A stretch of 64,000 nt of DNA from Ceratopteris richardii (lineage: Eukaryota > Streptophyta > Polypodiopsida > Polypodiales > Pteridaceae): positions 183,926,559 through 183,990,558 of the forward strand of contig CM035420.1 of the NCBI GenBank assembly GCA_020310875.1, read 5' to 3'. Positions 42,172-51,734 of the stretch are shown piece after piece. Position numbers and translations under genes: made by a program. Each line of letters opens with the position of its first letter. Position 1 is the stretch's first letter. The notes beneath the pieces were generated by a model that was not told the DNA's origin, ran no database searches, and saw nothing but the letters and a program-made list of their open reading frames with translations.

Positions 42172-42598
42172 TGTAATAAATTAAGTCTATGATCCAAGGG
42201 TCTGGCCGGTTCAGACAGATCTGAAATCGGACACCGTTTGGTCATCCGTGTGTATGACCAAAGATCTCGAGTTTAGACTTACTAGGAGGTCATTTACTCT
42301 TGTAACCAAGTAATCCACTTAGCCTAATGGTTAAGACTCAAGGGTGTGAAGGACGAGGTCTTGGGTTCAATCCCCATGAGGTACATGGGAAGAGTATTTT
42401 GCCCAAAGAGCTCTAGAACCTTCTAGAAGCATCCACTGGACACTTGGCGCACATGTAGTTACATGGCTGACACTTGGATGATTAGTATCCACCTGCCCAA
42501 GAAGGCAGTCCCCTGGAGAGAGCTATATATAGAGGCATTTGGTTGGGAGGAGAGTCATCTCTCAAGCATGTGGTGGTCGTAATCTTCATTCTCTTGCA
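42172..42598 (+). repeat. Right LTR of J
   Basis: 427 bp, TGTAATAAATT to CATTCTCTTGCA. It contains a TATA box (GCTATATATAGAGG) at about 42520 and the tRNA-like module at 42319-42375. Confidence 0.9.
42319..42375 (+). promoter_or_regulatory. tRNA-like A box/B box module in right LTR of J
   Basis: TTAGCCTAATGGTT at 42319-42332 and GGGTTCAATCCCC at 42363-42375. Its presence in both LTRs shows it was part of the parent LTR before integration. Confidence 0.6.
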
Positions 42599-42602
42599 AT
42601 GG

Positions 42603-42985
42603 ATAGGGTATTCGTTGTGATGGACATTGTCCCTCGCAAATATGTGTCTATCGTCACCAATAGACTCTGTCTATCGCGATGGACAAAAATAAGTCCTATT
42701 TTGCAAAACATTTAGTGATTCATGATGTGCACATGGTGTAGTCTACCATGCTCTACTTGCATTTACAAAATACCCAAGATTTCTATCTGTCATGATAGAC
42801 AAAGGTCATCATCCAAAGATGCATGCAGAGTTCTATTGTGCCTATTGATGTTGTTGTTGCTGATGTTGGAACCTGCCAAAAAGCTCAAAAACACAAAGAA
42901 GGCACAACATGCAATATTTCTTTCCTGCTCTCTCTCAGAAGTGAAATGAGGGAAATGAAGTGGAAGTGAGAATATGATCATACAT
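42603..42985 (-). other. Array A3 right part and leader of a family-G copy
   Basis: 42603-42805 continues the palindromic array (CTATCGCGATGGACA, CTGTCATGATAGACA). 42855-42985 matches the G2 leader (AAAAGCTCAAAAACACA, CTCTCTCAGAAGTGAAATG, GGGAAATGA, GTGAGAATATGA). It is cut at about 42985, where ORF3-like plus-strand sequence of G3 takes over. Confidence 0.72.
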
Positions 42986-42989
42986 GTGC

Positions 42990-43570
42990 CTAGCTCATGA
43001 AATTCCCATTAAGTGATCCCTCACAAGCAAGAAGTTGCAAGCTTATGAACGTAGCCATTCAGCAACCTCCCAGCCTACCAAGTGCATGAGGGGCTCCATT
43101 TCATGCTTACAAAAAGTAGAAACTTGGCCATCACCTCAACCATATCCTTAGCCATCACCTCTAGGACCATAGCCTATGATTCCACCTATATCTATCTATC
43201 TCTCAAGAATACCGACTCCTGAATGCCAAAGTGATGTTAGACTAGAGCAACCTAGAGCCACTACATCATTTTTCCTTGTGTAAGATGTGGGCACAAATGA
43301 TTTTACTAAAGCTTTTGATTTTGAGATACCCGATCCAATCAATATAGAGTTTGAATTTTTAGATACTCAATTTGTAACACAAGATTTTGAGTGTCCTAGC
43401 TATCGAAGCTCATAGATTGATCGAGAAGAAAGCCACATGCATTTGGATCATGAAGATGAAGAATGAACAATAAAAAAGGATAACGATGAAGAGCACATGG
43501 ATCAACAAGACAAAGCAACCAGCACGACACACATGATGAACAAGAAGAAGGCCAACATAAAGAAGACAAG
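42990..43570 (+). pseudogene. ORF3 of Gypsy copy G3, left half (interrupted by G2)
   Basis: The plus frame contains NDFTKAFDFEIPDPINIEFE, FLDTQFVTQDFECPSYRSS, REESHMHLDHEDEEQTIKKD and HMMNKKKANIKK. G2's ORF3 has EFEFATIGDVEG, SDVEFFSDTEEQGTSSQ and DSRHVHWGDDQQRTLSQ at the equivalent place, so this is the same acidic, low-complexity part of ORF3. It stops exactly at the G2 LTR edge and resumes at 59277. Confidence 0.65.
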
Positions 43571-44171
43571 TGTCACTCTAGCACAATGGCAAGTACCAAT
43601 GTGAGGAGATCCACCTCATAATTGTCAATCCGTGGAGACGTGAGGACTAGTATGAAGACTATGAGCAAGTGATGGCACAAGTGTGTCAGTGAGAAGCACA
43701 CAAACATGCACACACATACACACACACGTGCACACAAGGCAAGAACAAGGAGAGGAATAATGGAGTTCTTTGCATTAGTCAAAAAGTCTTTTACATAAGT
43801 TCAAATCACTAACAATCTATCTAAAAAATGAGCTCTCTAGCTCTTTTTATAGTTTTTTGACTAGCTTTGGCCTTGTCTAGACCTACTGTCCGACCTAGTT
43901 AAAAATTAGGTTCTAGAGCCTATTTGAGGGCTCAAATGGAGTCTAAAAATTATGAAAATTGGTATGTAGCTAATTCTAATACTCGAGGACTCCTTGGCTT
44001 GAACAAAATGGAGTCTATTCTACCAAAAACGAGATTTACAATGTGTGTGTAGTGATGAAAATCACTTAAGTTGGAAATAGTTTATGGAAAAAATGATTGG
44101 GCCTTGTTGCCGTATTGTGCATGATTGCTCTGTTGTGCCTGTATGCTCTTCTTATGACTTGTATGCCAACA
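43571..44171 (-). repeat. 3' LTR of G2
   Basis: 601 bp, TGTCACTCTAGCAC to TATGCCAACA on the plus strand. The minus-strand TATA box is CTATAAAAAGAGC (about 43844-43856). The polypurine tract AGGAAGGTGGGAG on the minus strand (44172-44184) lies just outside it. Confidence 0.93.
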
Positions 44172-44184
44172 CTCCCACCTTCCT
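44172..44184 (-). other. Polypurine tract of G2
   Basis: The minus strand reads AGGAAGGTGGGAG, directly before LTR start TGTTGGCATAC. It lies 25 bp after the end of ORF3. Confidence 0.85.
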
Positions 44185-44209
44185 AGCGTCTGTCGCCCCT
44201 GACATACCT

Positions 44210-47128
44210 CTATTCTATGGGGTGGTCAATATAGTATTGTATAACATTGGTGGCTAGCTTGTGTTCTCCTATCCGTAATCCTCGTGCCAGATCAGCTTGC
44301 AGCGCATCCCAATTTATTGAACCTGGGACATCGGGTTGCGGAGTCGTGTAGTACTCGGAGTACATAGCTTGTTCACATGCAAAGAGATGAAGCAGGTGTG
44401 TAGGCTTCGGTGCGAAGACCTCCGAGTTATAGTCCCAGAAACCTGATCTAAACATGTCCTCCAATGTCTGTTTATAGCATGTAGGGAGGTATTTGATGCG
44501 TGCATGCCAAGCATAAGCTACCCGAATGCTAGGGGTGGTGCTCATGTCATACACCAAATCATAATTTCCATTGGTAAACCTCGGCAGACGTACCTGTGGT
44601 GTTGCTGCATTTCTAGGTCTGGACAAGGCCAAAGATAGTCTGGACAAGACCAAAGCATACATGATGGCCACAATTCGTACCTATGGATGAAGGTGTGGTT
44701 TGTACAATGGAAGATGCAAGGGGAGGGATTTGGGGAATGGGAAGTGTGAATGTTGTGTCTACAGAAGATGTGTGTGTAGGTGAAATCGGTGGAGGGGGTT
44801 GGGGGAAGGTGGGAGTGTGGGGGGAGGGGGAGGTGCCGACGGTGGTGAAATATCCATACCCTGAGGGGTGGAGGTGAGTGTAGCATCTACCATGTATACT
44901 GGAATGGTAGGTGGTGTGTGTGTGATTGTGGTGAATAATTTTGGTGTGGATGTTGGGAAGGGGCTCGACGGGAGGGGTTGGGAGTTGGCTTGAAACATTC
45001 TATAAAAGTAGTCATGGGTTGGTTGAAGGACTGGTGGTATGAGGGGTGGGAAGTGAGAAACCGAAGGTGGGAAGGCCATGAAGGGGGGCGTGGTGGCAGG
45101 GAATCCAAAGAATATGGATCTAGAGTTAGGATGGCCTATGGCCGAGGGTGTGGGGGCTGGTTGTCCTATGGCAGGCTCTATGAAGGACTCTGTTATGATG
45201 GTGGTGGTATTATATAGAGGGTTTTCAAAGGAGGAAAACAAAGTGGAGCTGGAGGTGGGACTACGGAAAATGAAGGTTTGCTCTGTGGATTGGGTAGTCG
45301 AGGTGATATTTATAGCTTTTGTTCGAGGAGGTGATGGTGGGGGTGTGGGTGGTAGTGGCTCGGTTGATTCATCATGGCTAACTGGGTGCTCTTGGTCGGA
45401 AGTTACAACTGCTTGGGAGGTTGTCTCAATGGGTTAAAATGTAATAATAGGTCCTTCCACTATAGTAATGGGAATCTGGATGTTTTTGCCCGATCGTGGT
45501 CGTGTTTGGAATCTTCATGGGTCATATTGAACAAGAGGCTTTCGGATCGCTGATCGGATTGCTTCCACTACCCCATACGTTTCTGCCACCAATAGTAGGC
45601 CTTCGCTGTATTTGGAGTCAACCCCAGCTTCTTCCAATAGCTGAGCCATGAGCACCCTACTACTCTGTTCGGTGAGCAGTTGTTGCGACCGCACTCGTTC
45701 CATGATTTGATACAGCCTTCGGAGTTCTGCTGTATATGCTGGGGTTTCGGTGGTTTCTTCTACTTCTGCTTCTTCTCCTTCCTCTTCTTTTGCCTTTGAG
45801 TGTTCTAGTTGTTGAGATAAAGTTCTTTGCTGATCATCACCCCAATGTACATGTCGGCTGTCTGTGGATTTCCTTCGTCTTTGGGAAGAGGTGCCCTGTT
45901 CTTCTGTGTCCGAAAAGAATTCTACATCAGAGAGTTGAGTATTCTGTAAGAATGATTCGAAGTCAAAAGTGCTCATCCCTTCAACGTCTCCAATCGTAGC
46001 GAATTCAAATTCGGAAGGTACAGGGGGAGCTGATGGGGCAGCTTGTGATGTACCTTCAAATCCAGACGTGGGTATTCTAATGGTAAAGGGAGGTACAGTG
46101 GCCTCCCCTCGTGGTGAGACTTCCGGAGTCGTCAGAACTTCACGTGTCTAGACACAAGGAATCGAGCCCCTCATGCACTTGGATTGATGTGTGGTAGTTT
46201 TGAGTCTCTTAAACATTTGTAGTTGTGCCCAAGTTAAAGCATGTTCAATGGGTACATCATATGCTAAGCATATGTAGATAATGCGCGTGATTGCACAACA
46301 ACCATTCACTACTAGTTTTATAGATGACCGTTTATTTGCTTCATACAACCGCTCCATAATCCATACAAGAAGCTTAATTGGTAACGCACTTGTCTCCGCC
46401 AAGTAAAGAGCGAACCATATTCATTTGTGAGGTTGGGTGAATCGATCCTACCCAGGAAATGCAAAATGTTGCATGCACATACGGAGAGGGATGGACACGT
46501 TTGGTGTGAGTGCCGCCATATCTTTCAAATTTTGTAGCTTTCGGTTCTTGATGTTGGTGGGAATGAGAGCATCCTTCTCAGAGGGTACATACATGCCGTG
46601 CATATTCAAAGCAGAACTCACGAATTCCAATGTGAGTTCAAACCTTTTTAACTCATTGTTGCCCAATAAAGAAGGAAGGACAAATGTTCCTGGTTTATCT
46701 TTTTCTTCATTCGCCTGTAATGTTGAGACCAAGTAGTAACATTGTAGGAGATCTGGGTTGGGTAAGGGTGCTGCAAAGTACTCAGCCAGCCCTGCACGCT
46801 GCCATATGGTCTGCAGATCTTGTGTGTTCTGGAGAGTCTCAAACTCCTTGGAAAAGAACTGGAATCGGACCCATGACTTGTCATACTCACACTTGGATTC
46901 CCATATATACTTGGCCTCTCCCAAGGGCCCTGGAATGCCATTGAACCAATGAGAATTTGCATGTACTCTCTCTGTGATTCCTGTGGGAGGATCCGGTATA
47001 GGTATTTTCTAGAGGTGTTGCAGCTCTACAGGTCGTTCAGTTGGTGGCACATCAATAGGTATACTGTCCACATTAATCCCTGCAATACTTACTCCTGCCT
47101 GTGAGCTCGATCCTGCTGCTTCTACCAT
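44210..47128 (-). pseudogene. ORF3 of G2, about 972-codon accessory ORF of unknown function
   Basis: One frame runs from ATG at 47128 (MVEAAGSSSQAGVSIAG) to a stop at 44210. All blocks lie in the same frame with no frameshift. Premature stops occur at about 47009, 46448, 46421, 46148, 45515, 45436, 44757 and 44680. N-terminal block (residues 55-310): NSHWFNGIPGPLGEAKYIWE and LKDMAALTPNVSIPLRMCMQ. Middle: acidic and Gln-rich. Then about 230 Pro/Ser/Thr-rich residues. C-terminal block: MSTTPSIRVAYAWHARIKYL, PTHLLHLFACEQAM, DLARGLRIGEHKL. No known domain, clear signal peptide or transmembrane segment is seen. Two stops read Gln in the copy near 4500. An env-like or nucleic-acid-binding role is possible but unsupported. 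Confidence 0.75.
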
Positions 47129-47372
47129 GAGATTGCTTGTAGCTGTTGATGCTTATCTGCTAGAAGAAGGGAGGCACATTAGCATTGCATAGGAAACAAG
47201 ATGTTATGGTGTTCCCTCCACAATACTAACATGACATTTCAAGTGGTTAGGGGTTAGTGGTTGGAGTGTTTGTGATGTGTGAGAATGTTGGTTAGTAGGT
47301 TAGTTTGCATCCTAGATGCATACTTTGGGTGTGCAATGTACTCAGAATGCACCTACATCAGAGGGGACTGAT
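47129..47372 (-). other. Spacer between ORF2 and ORF3 of G2
   Basis: About 240 bp with no open frame. A stop (TAA at about 47155) lies in frame upstream of the ORF3 ATG, so ORF3 is a separate ORF in this copy. Confidence 0.6.
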
Positions 47373-48479
47373 TTACAAAATTGGGTCAAGCGGTTTGATA
47401 CGGGGTTTAAGTCTCCAAACTTTGATGGTGGACTCGTCACTTTTATTGGTGATGACATGTAAAGGTTTGTGGACTGGATTGTGTTGGATTTGGGACCTTT
47501 TGGGTACCCATTTCTCGACATTCCTAGGTGTAACCAAAGATGTAGTGGTGTGGCATGTAGATGTTTGCCTTGTGATTTGTGCCAAGGGTGCTTGTGGATG
47601 TTGATTCAATTTTGTGAATGGAGGTGAAGCTATTTGAGCTTGTAAGTAGGTCTTGGGCACCCACATCTATCTAGCATTTGGGATAGCCTTCATTGACCAC
47701 TTTGGAACCCAAATAGAAATGGTTTGTGTAAATTGATGCCTAGGATACTCCTTTGTTGTAATCCTCAACACTGTAGCTCGTTTGGTGGATCTTTGGTATC
47801 TTGTCTCCAAAGCTGAGGGTTGTTCACCCTTGCGTACCCAGATCTGCTTCATGCCACAAGGTACTCTATATTGTGCAGGTTGGTGCTCATGCTTCTTGAT
47901 CATCGACCTCCCCTGTGTCATGTGTTGCCTGGCTTGCTTTCCTCGAATCCTCTTTGGAAAAGAAGGGAACTCCTCTTTGACTTCTGCACTTTTGTTAAGA
48001 GTGACAATCTTCTACACCATAGAACTTTGGACAAGAATAGCATCGTTATTTTCATGTGGGTTCCTGGAGGGACCAAGATTTGGTGCCTTTTCTAGTGGCC
48101 TGAGTGCTTGATTTTCTAGTTCAATCATGATGCGGTTTTGGCCTACCCAAGCCTGAAGAAGTCCACTTCTTAGGTTGAGGTTGACTGCATGATCATAGAT
48201 CCAATCTTGGCCCAAGACAAGAGGTTCGGTAAGGTCCTCGTCTTCACATACTAGCACTTTGACTGCCATTGGAACTTCTCGAATGTAGAGGGGCAGTTCC
48301 ACCTCACGCATGCAAGGGGTTTCCACACCTCCCAACCCTATGAGATATGCCTCTATAGGATTGACCTTCAATTGAAATTCTTGGCAGTAAGAAAGTCGAA
48401 CTGCACTAGTGGCTGCTCCTGAGTCAATTAAAGCTCTCACGGTCCTTGCACTCTCTCCTTGTCCTACCTCTAGGGTCAT
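47373..48479 (-). pseudogene. ORF2 of G2: second retropepsin-like protein downstream of integrase
   Basis: A 368-codon frame from ATG 48479, with TAG at 48012 and TAG at 47667. Residues about 15-130 form a retropepsin-like domain: TVRALIDSGAATSAVRLSYC (DSG active site at 48418-48426), AYLIGLGGVETPCMREVELP (flap region) and LVLGQDWIYDHAVNLNLRSG (the ILG.DWL motif closing such domains). The tail is basic and repeats a W-(V/I)-P-K motif (ISIWVPKWS, MWVPKTY, EKWVPKRS). A separate protease (52842) lies in the normal place before RT, so this is an extra one. It is in another frame from integrase. The copy at 61450-61647 has the same ORF after its integrase, so this is a family trait. Role unknown. 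Confidence 0.75.
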
Positions 48480-48526
48480 AAAAGGTCACCGATCGACTAT
48501 CTTGTGGGTAACGTTCACCTGAAACC

Positions 48527-50163
48527 TCACACATGGCCATGTGATAGAGCTTCTTGAGTGTCAGGCATAGGCTGATCTCTACCTTGGCTTCTCAATTTCA
48601 TTCGTCGGACGTGTTCTAAAGCTTCTGCTTGTGCTTCTTCTCTAATTCGCTTTTCCTCTTCTTTACGTTTCTTTGTAGTATTGAGTCGATTTAACATCTC
48701 CTCCATGAGGGGTTCCTGATATAACTTGACTATGCATCCACTTATGTAACTTGGGAGAATATCGCCTTTGAGAGTGGCTAGTTGAACTGCTCCACTTGTG
48801 GAGATCCTATTGATAATCATTGGTCCATAGCCTCTCTTCTCTAACTTCCGTGCATGTTGCTTCAAGGTGTAGACTAGGACTAGGTCTCCTGCTTTCAAGC
48901 CCTTATCCTTCACATGTGCGTCGAAATATGCTTTTTGTCTCTTCTTGGCTGCATAAATTCCTGTTGCAGCTCTCAATCGGGTTTCACCCAATCGTTCAAG
49001 ATCGAAGATTCTAGAGGAGAGCTCATGGCCTGTCCAGTCATGCTCTTGTGCTACCTTCAATGTAGGTATCAAAAAGTCCAATGGTAGCACTGCATTTTGA
49101 CCGAACACCATCTGAAAGGGTGTGGCTTGGAGTACCGTTTTATAGGCAACTCTGTATGCCCAAACAACATGGTGTAGCTATTTGTCCCAATCAGAGCGTT
49201 TATTATTAACTAATTTTGTCAATACATTGCATAGAATCTTATTGGTGCTCTCAGCCTGTCCATTAGCTTGTGGATGATAGGGAGCCGACTTCTTATGTGT
49301 CACCAAGAATTCTTGGAGAAGGTTTTCTATGACTTCATTCAAGAAGTGCGTGCCTCTATCACTCACCAACTCTATTGGCAATCCATATCTAGTGAACACA
49401 TTCTCAAATAAGTCGTTTGAGCATCATTCTTCGTTGTGGCTTTCACTTCTACCCACTTGGTTAAAAAATATGTGGCCACAATGATGTATTCAACATGTGA
49501 ACCCTTGGCTGGGGGATTAATAGGACCAACAAAGTCTACTCCCCACTTAGAGAATGCACGTCCACCCATCATAGGTTTCAATGGCATCTCATCTTTACGT
49601 ATAGGATACTGGGTTCGCTGACAAACATCACATATCTTCACATAAGTATGCACATCCATGTGAAGGGTTGGCCACCAAAGTCCTGCAAATAATATTACTT
49701 TGAGCACCCTATCTGGTCCAAAGTGTCCTCTTGTTACACCTTGGTGAGCAGTTTCCAAGATCCTAAGATATTCACTCTCATGGACACACAATCTAAGATA
49801 CCCATCTTTTCCTCGTCTGTATAGATTATCTCCAATGAGAGTATAGTCCAAAGCTTCTTGTTCTAAGCTCTTTTGTCTAGCCACTACCATCTCTTGAGGG
49901 AATGTTTTCGTCTAGAAAAAGGCTACTAATGGTTTGCTCCAATCTGGCACTAAAGTCACTTGATAAAGAGTGGCATGTTCCACTGGTGGTTTAGTGTGGC
50001 AGGTTGGGCATTCCTTGCACATCCTATGGACATCTGCTTCCATAGTTGGCCAGTGCACTCCGAGTCTCTTTAGTGTCTGTAAAGTTCTTTGCCTCGAGTA
50101 GTGTTGCTCTAATGCACCCACATGTGCTAATTGCAACCACTTCGCGTACTCATCCTCCTCCAC
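48527..50163 (-). pseudogene. Integrase of G2 with two tandem H2C2 zinc domains
   Basis: First zinc domain (50124-49999): AHVGALEQHY ... VHWPTMEADVHRM ... ECPTCH, i.e. HX6H and CX2C. Second (49746-49621): AHQGVTRGHF ... LWWPTLHMDVHTY ... CDVCQ, again HX6H and CX2C. The core follows with WGVDFVGPINPP (D), LVSDRGTHFLNEV (D) and HPQANGQAESTNK (E). The C-terminal part 49111-48527 is open: VFGQNAVLPLDFLIPTLKVA, KAGDLVLVYTLKQHARKLEK, and a Lys/Arg/Glu-rich tail. There is a TAG at 49912 between the zinc domains, a frameshift near 50160 and another near 49390. No chromodomain is present. The spacer LEQEALDYTLIGDNLYRRGK before the second zinc domain is what integrase normally carries. The first zinc domain has its own short lead from RNase H. 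Confidence 0.85.
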
Positions 50164-51140
50164 ACAACAAGATAATATTCCTTGATCGTGTACTTGTACA
50201 TACTCCCTGCCATGATATGGTACTTTTGAGCCTTTACTACCTCCCTATCTTGAGTGTTGACTACTGGATGTTTAGGCCCATATGTTAGTACTGGCACTAA
50301 GGTCTTGGCCCACTGTGGTACAACTTCCAAATTAGACAAGTAAGCATCAGGATGGTCATCTGATACTCCTTGTGGGGCCTCTCCAGATGTGAGCCTTGAG
50401 AGATGATCTGCTCTCAAATGAGTCTTGCCTTTCCTCACCACTACCTCAAAGTCATACTCCATTAGTAAGAGGAACCATCTTACTAATCTTCCAGTATTGC
50501 AAGGTTTGTTTACCAAGTATAGTAGAGCTTGATGATCAGTAAAAAATTTAAACTTATTTGCAAGCAAATAGTGTCTAAACGTTTTAACCGCATATACCAT
50601 GCCTAACCCTTCTCGTTCGGTGGTGGTATAATTTCGTTCAGCTGCATTCAACTGTCTACTAGCATAGGCAATTGGAAGATACATATTACCTTCACCAATT
50701 GGTTGTGCAAGTACACACCCAATGGCATAATTGGATGCATCCACATGGACATGGAATGGCTTGTTCCAATCTAGTGTAGTCAAGATTGGTGCTGAACATA
50801 ATGGCCGTTTAAGCTCATTGAAAGATTTCTCACAGTCATCAGTCCACTCAAAATTGGTCAAAAGTCCATATAGAGGCTTTGCAATGATGGCATACATGTG
50901 TATGGAATGTCGGTAATAACCACAATGCCCCATGAAAGCTTGCACTTCCTTGACATTCTTTGGCCTAGGTAGTTCTACGATAGCTCTCACTTTCGCTTCG
51001 TCAGTGGATATGCCGTTCTTTGACACTATGTGTCCTAAAATCTTGCCTTGCCTGACCATGAAAACACACTTTTCAGGGTTCAAGCAGACTTGATATTCTC
51101 TACATTTGTCAAAGATTTGCCTGAGTTCAGGTATATGGGT
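50127..51140 (-). pseudogene. RT thumb and RNase H of G2
   Basis: 318 open codons from 51083: PEKCVFMVRQGKILGHIVSK, VKEVQAFMGHCGYYRHSIHM (thumb/connection), then RNase H: PFHVHVDASNYAIGCVLAQP, AERNYTTTEREGLGMVYAVK, FKFFTDHQALLYLV and LRADHLSRL. The acids D, E, D, D are present. In frame with RT across one TAG at 51141. No second RNase H follows before the zinc domains. Confidence 0.88.
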
Positions 51141-51722
51141 CTATCTAATGTTGGAACGAGTGCAAAGATCATCAATATAGACTTCCAAATTCTTCCTCAA
51201 GAATTCTTTAAATACACGGCACATCAGTCTTTGGAAGGTTGCAAGTGCATTGGTAAGCCCAAATGGCATTACCCGAAAAGCAAATATGCCCCACTCCATG
51301 GCAAAAGCCATCTTATGCTGATCTTCTGGTGCAATGGCTACTTGATTGTAACCAGAGAACCCATCCAGGAAGCTGTACACTTCCTTGCCTGCTACCCTTT
51401 CTAAAAGATGCTCAGTGATAGGAAGTGGATAACTATCTCTGATAGTGGCTGCGTTAACCTTCTTCAAGTTAATGCATACACGTAGTTTGCCATTCTTTTT
51501 GGGCACCACTACAATGGGGGATACCCATTCAGTGTGCTCAATTTCATAGATAAATCCAACTTCAACCAAGCGATCTATCTCTTCTTTGGTCTTGGCAGCA
51601 TAGTTGTCATTATATGTGTATGGCTTCTGCTTAGAGGGTCTGGGATCTGAGGTCATGGGGATTGTATGTGAGCATATGTTAGGGTCTACACCTTTTAGGT
51701 CCTTGTAACTCCATGCAAACAC
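51141..51722 (-). pseudogene. Reverse transcriptase of G2
   Basis: FAWSYKDLKGVDPNICSHTI opens the domain. [79 protein letters not shown] and LEVYIDDL follow. The YIDD catalytic box is intact. A TAG at 51141 lies 7 codons after it. In the same frame as gag, protease and RNase H, so Gag-Pol was one long ORF. Confidence 0.9.
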
Positions 51723-51734
51723 ATCTCTATATTC

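Larger units (their letters stand above)
41631..42598 (+). mobile_element. Element J: young deleted LTR retrotransposon with target duplication
   Basis: A 968-bp element flanked by ATGGA on both sides (41626-41630 and 42599-42603). It consists of a partial left LTR (41631-41944), 227 bp of internal DNA ending in the Gypsy polypurine tract AAATAAGGGGGAAGA, and a complete right LTR (42172-42598). The internal frame PVHQSANLDSVLNHLGKDAT, then PVLEHDHVLPVLEHEARGLP, resembles the C-terminal end of a Gypsy polyprotein. The left LTR's 3' end, the primer site and nearly all of gag-pol are gone. The two LTRs differ at only 2 of 314 compared positions, so J is the youngest insertion recognised here. 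Confidence 0.9.

Noticed and set aside
44542-45437. Plus-strand Gly/Val-rich ORFs and overlapping His/Pro-rich minus ORFs
   Set aside because: Shadows of the proline-rich part of ORF3. The ORF3 frame is the one that continues through conserved blocks.
50127-50500. Second (archaeal-type) RNase H as in Tat/Ogre elements
   Set aside because: The sequence between the Gypsy RNase H (LRADHLSRL) and the first zinc domain is too short and lacks the acid motif series.
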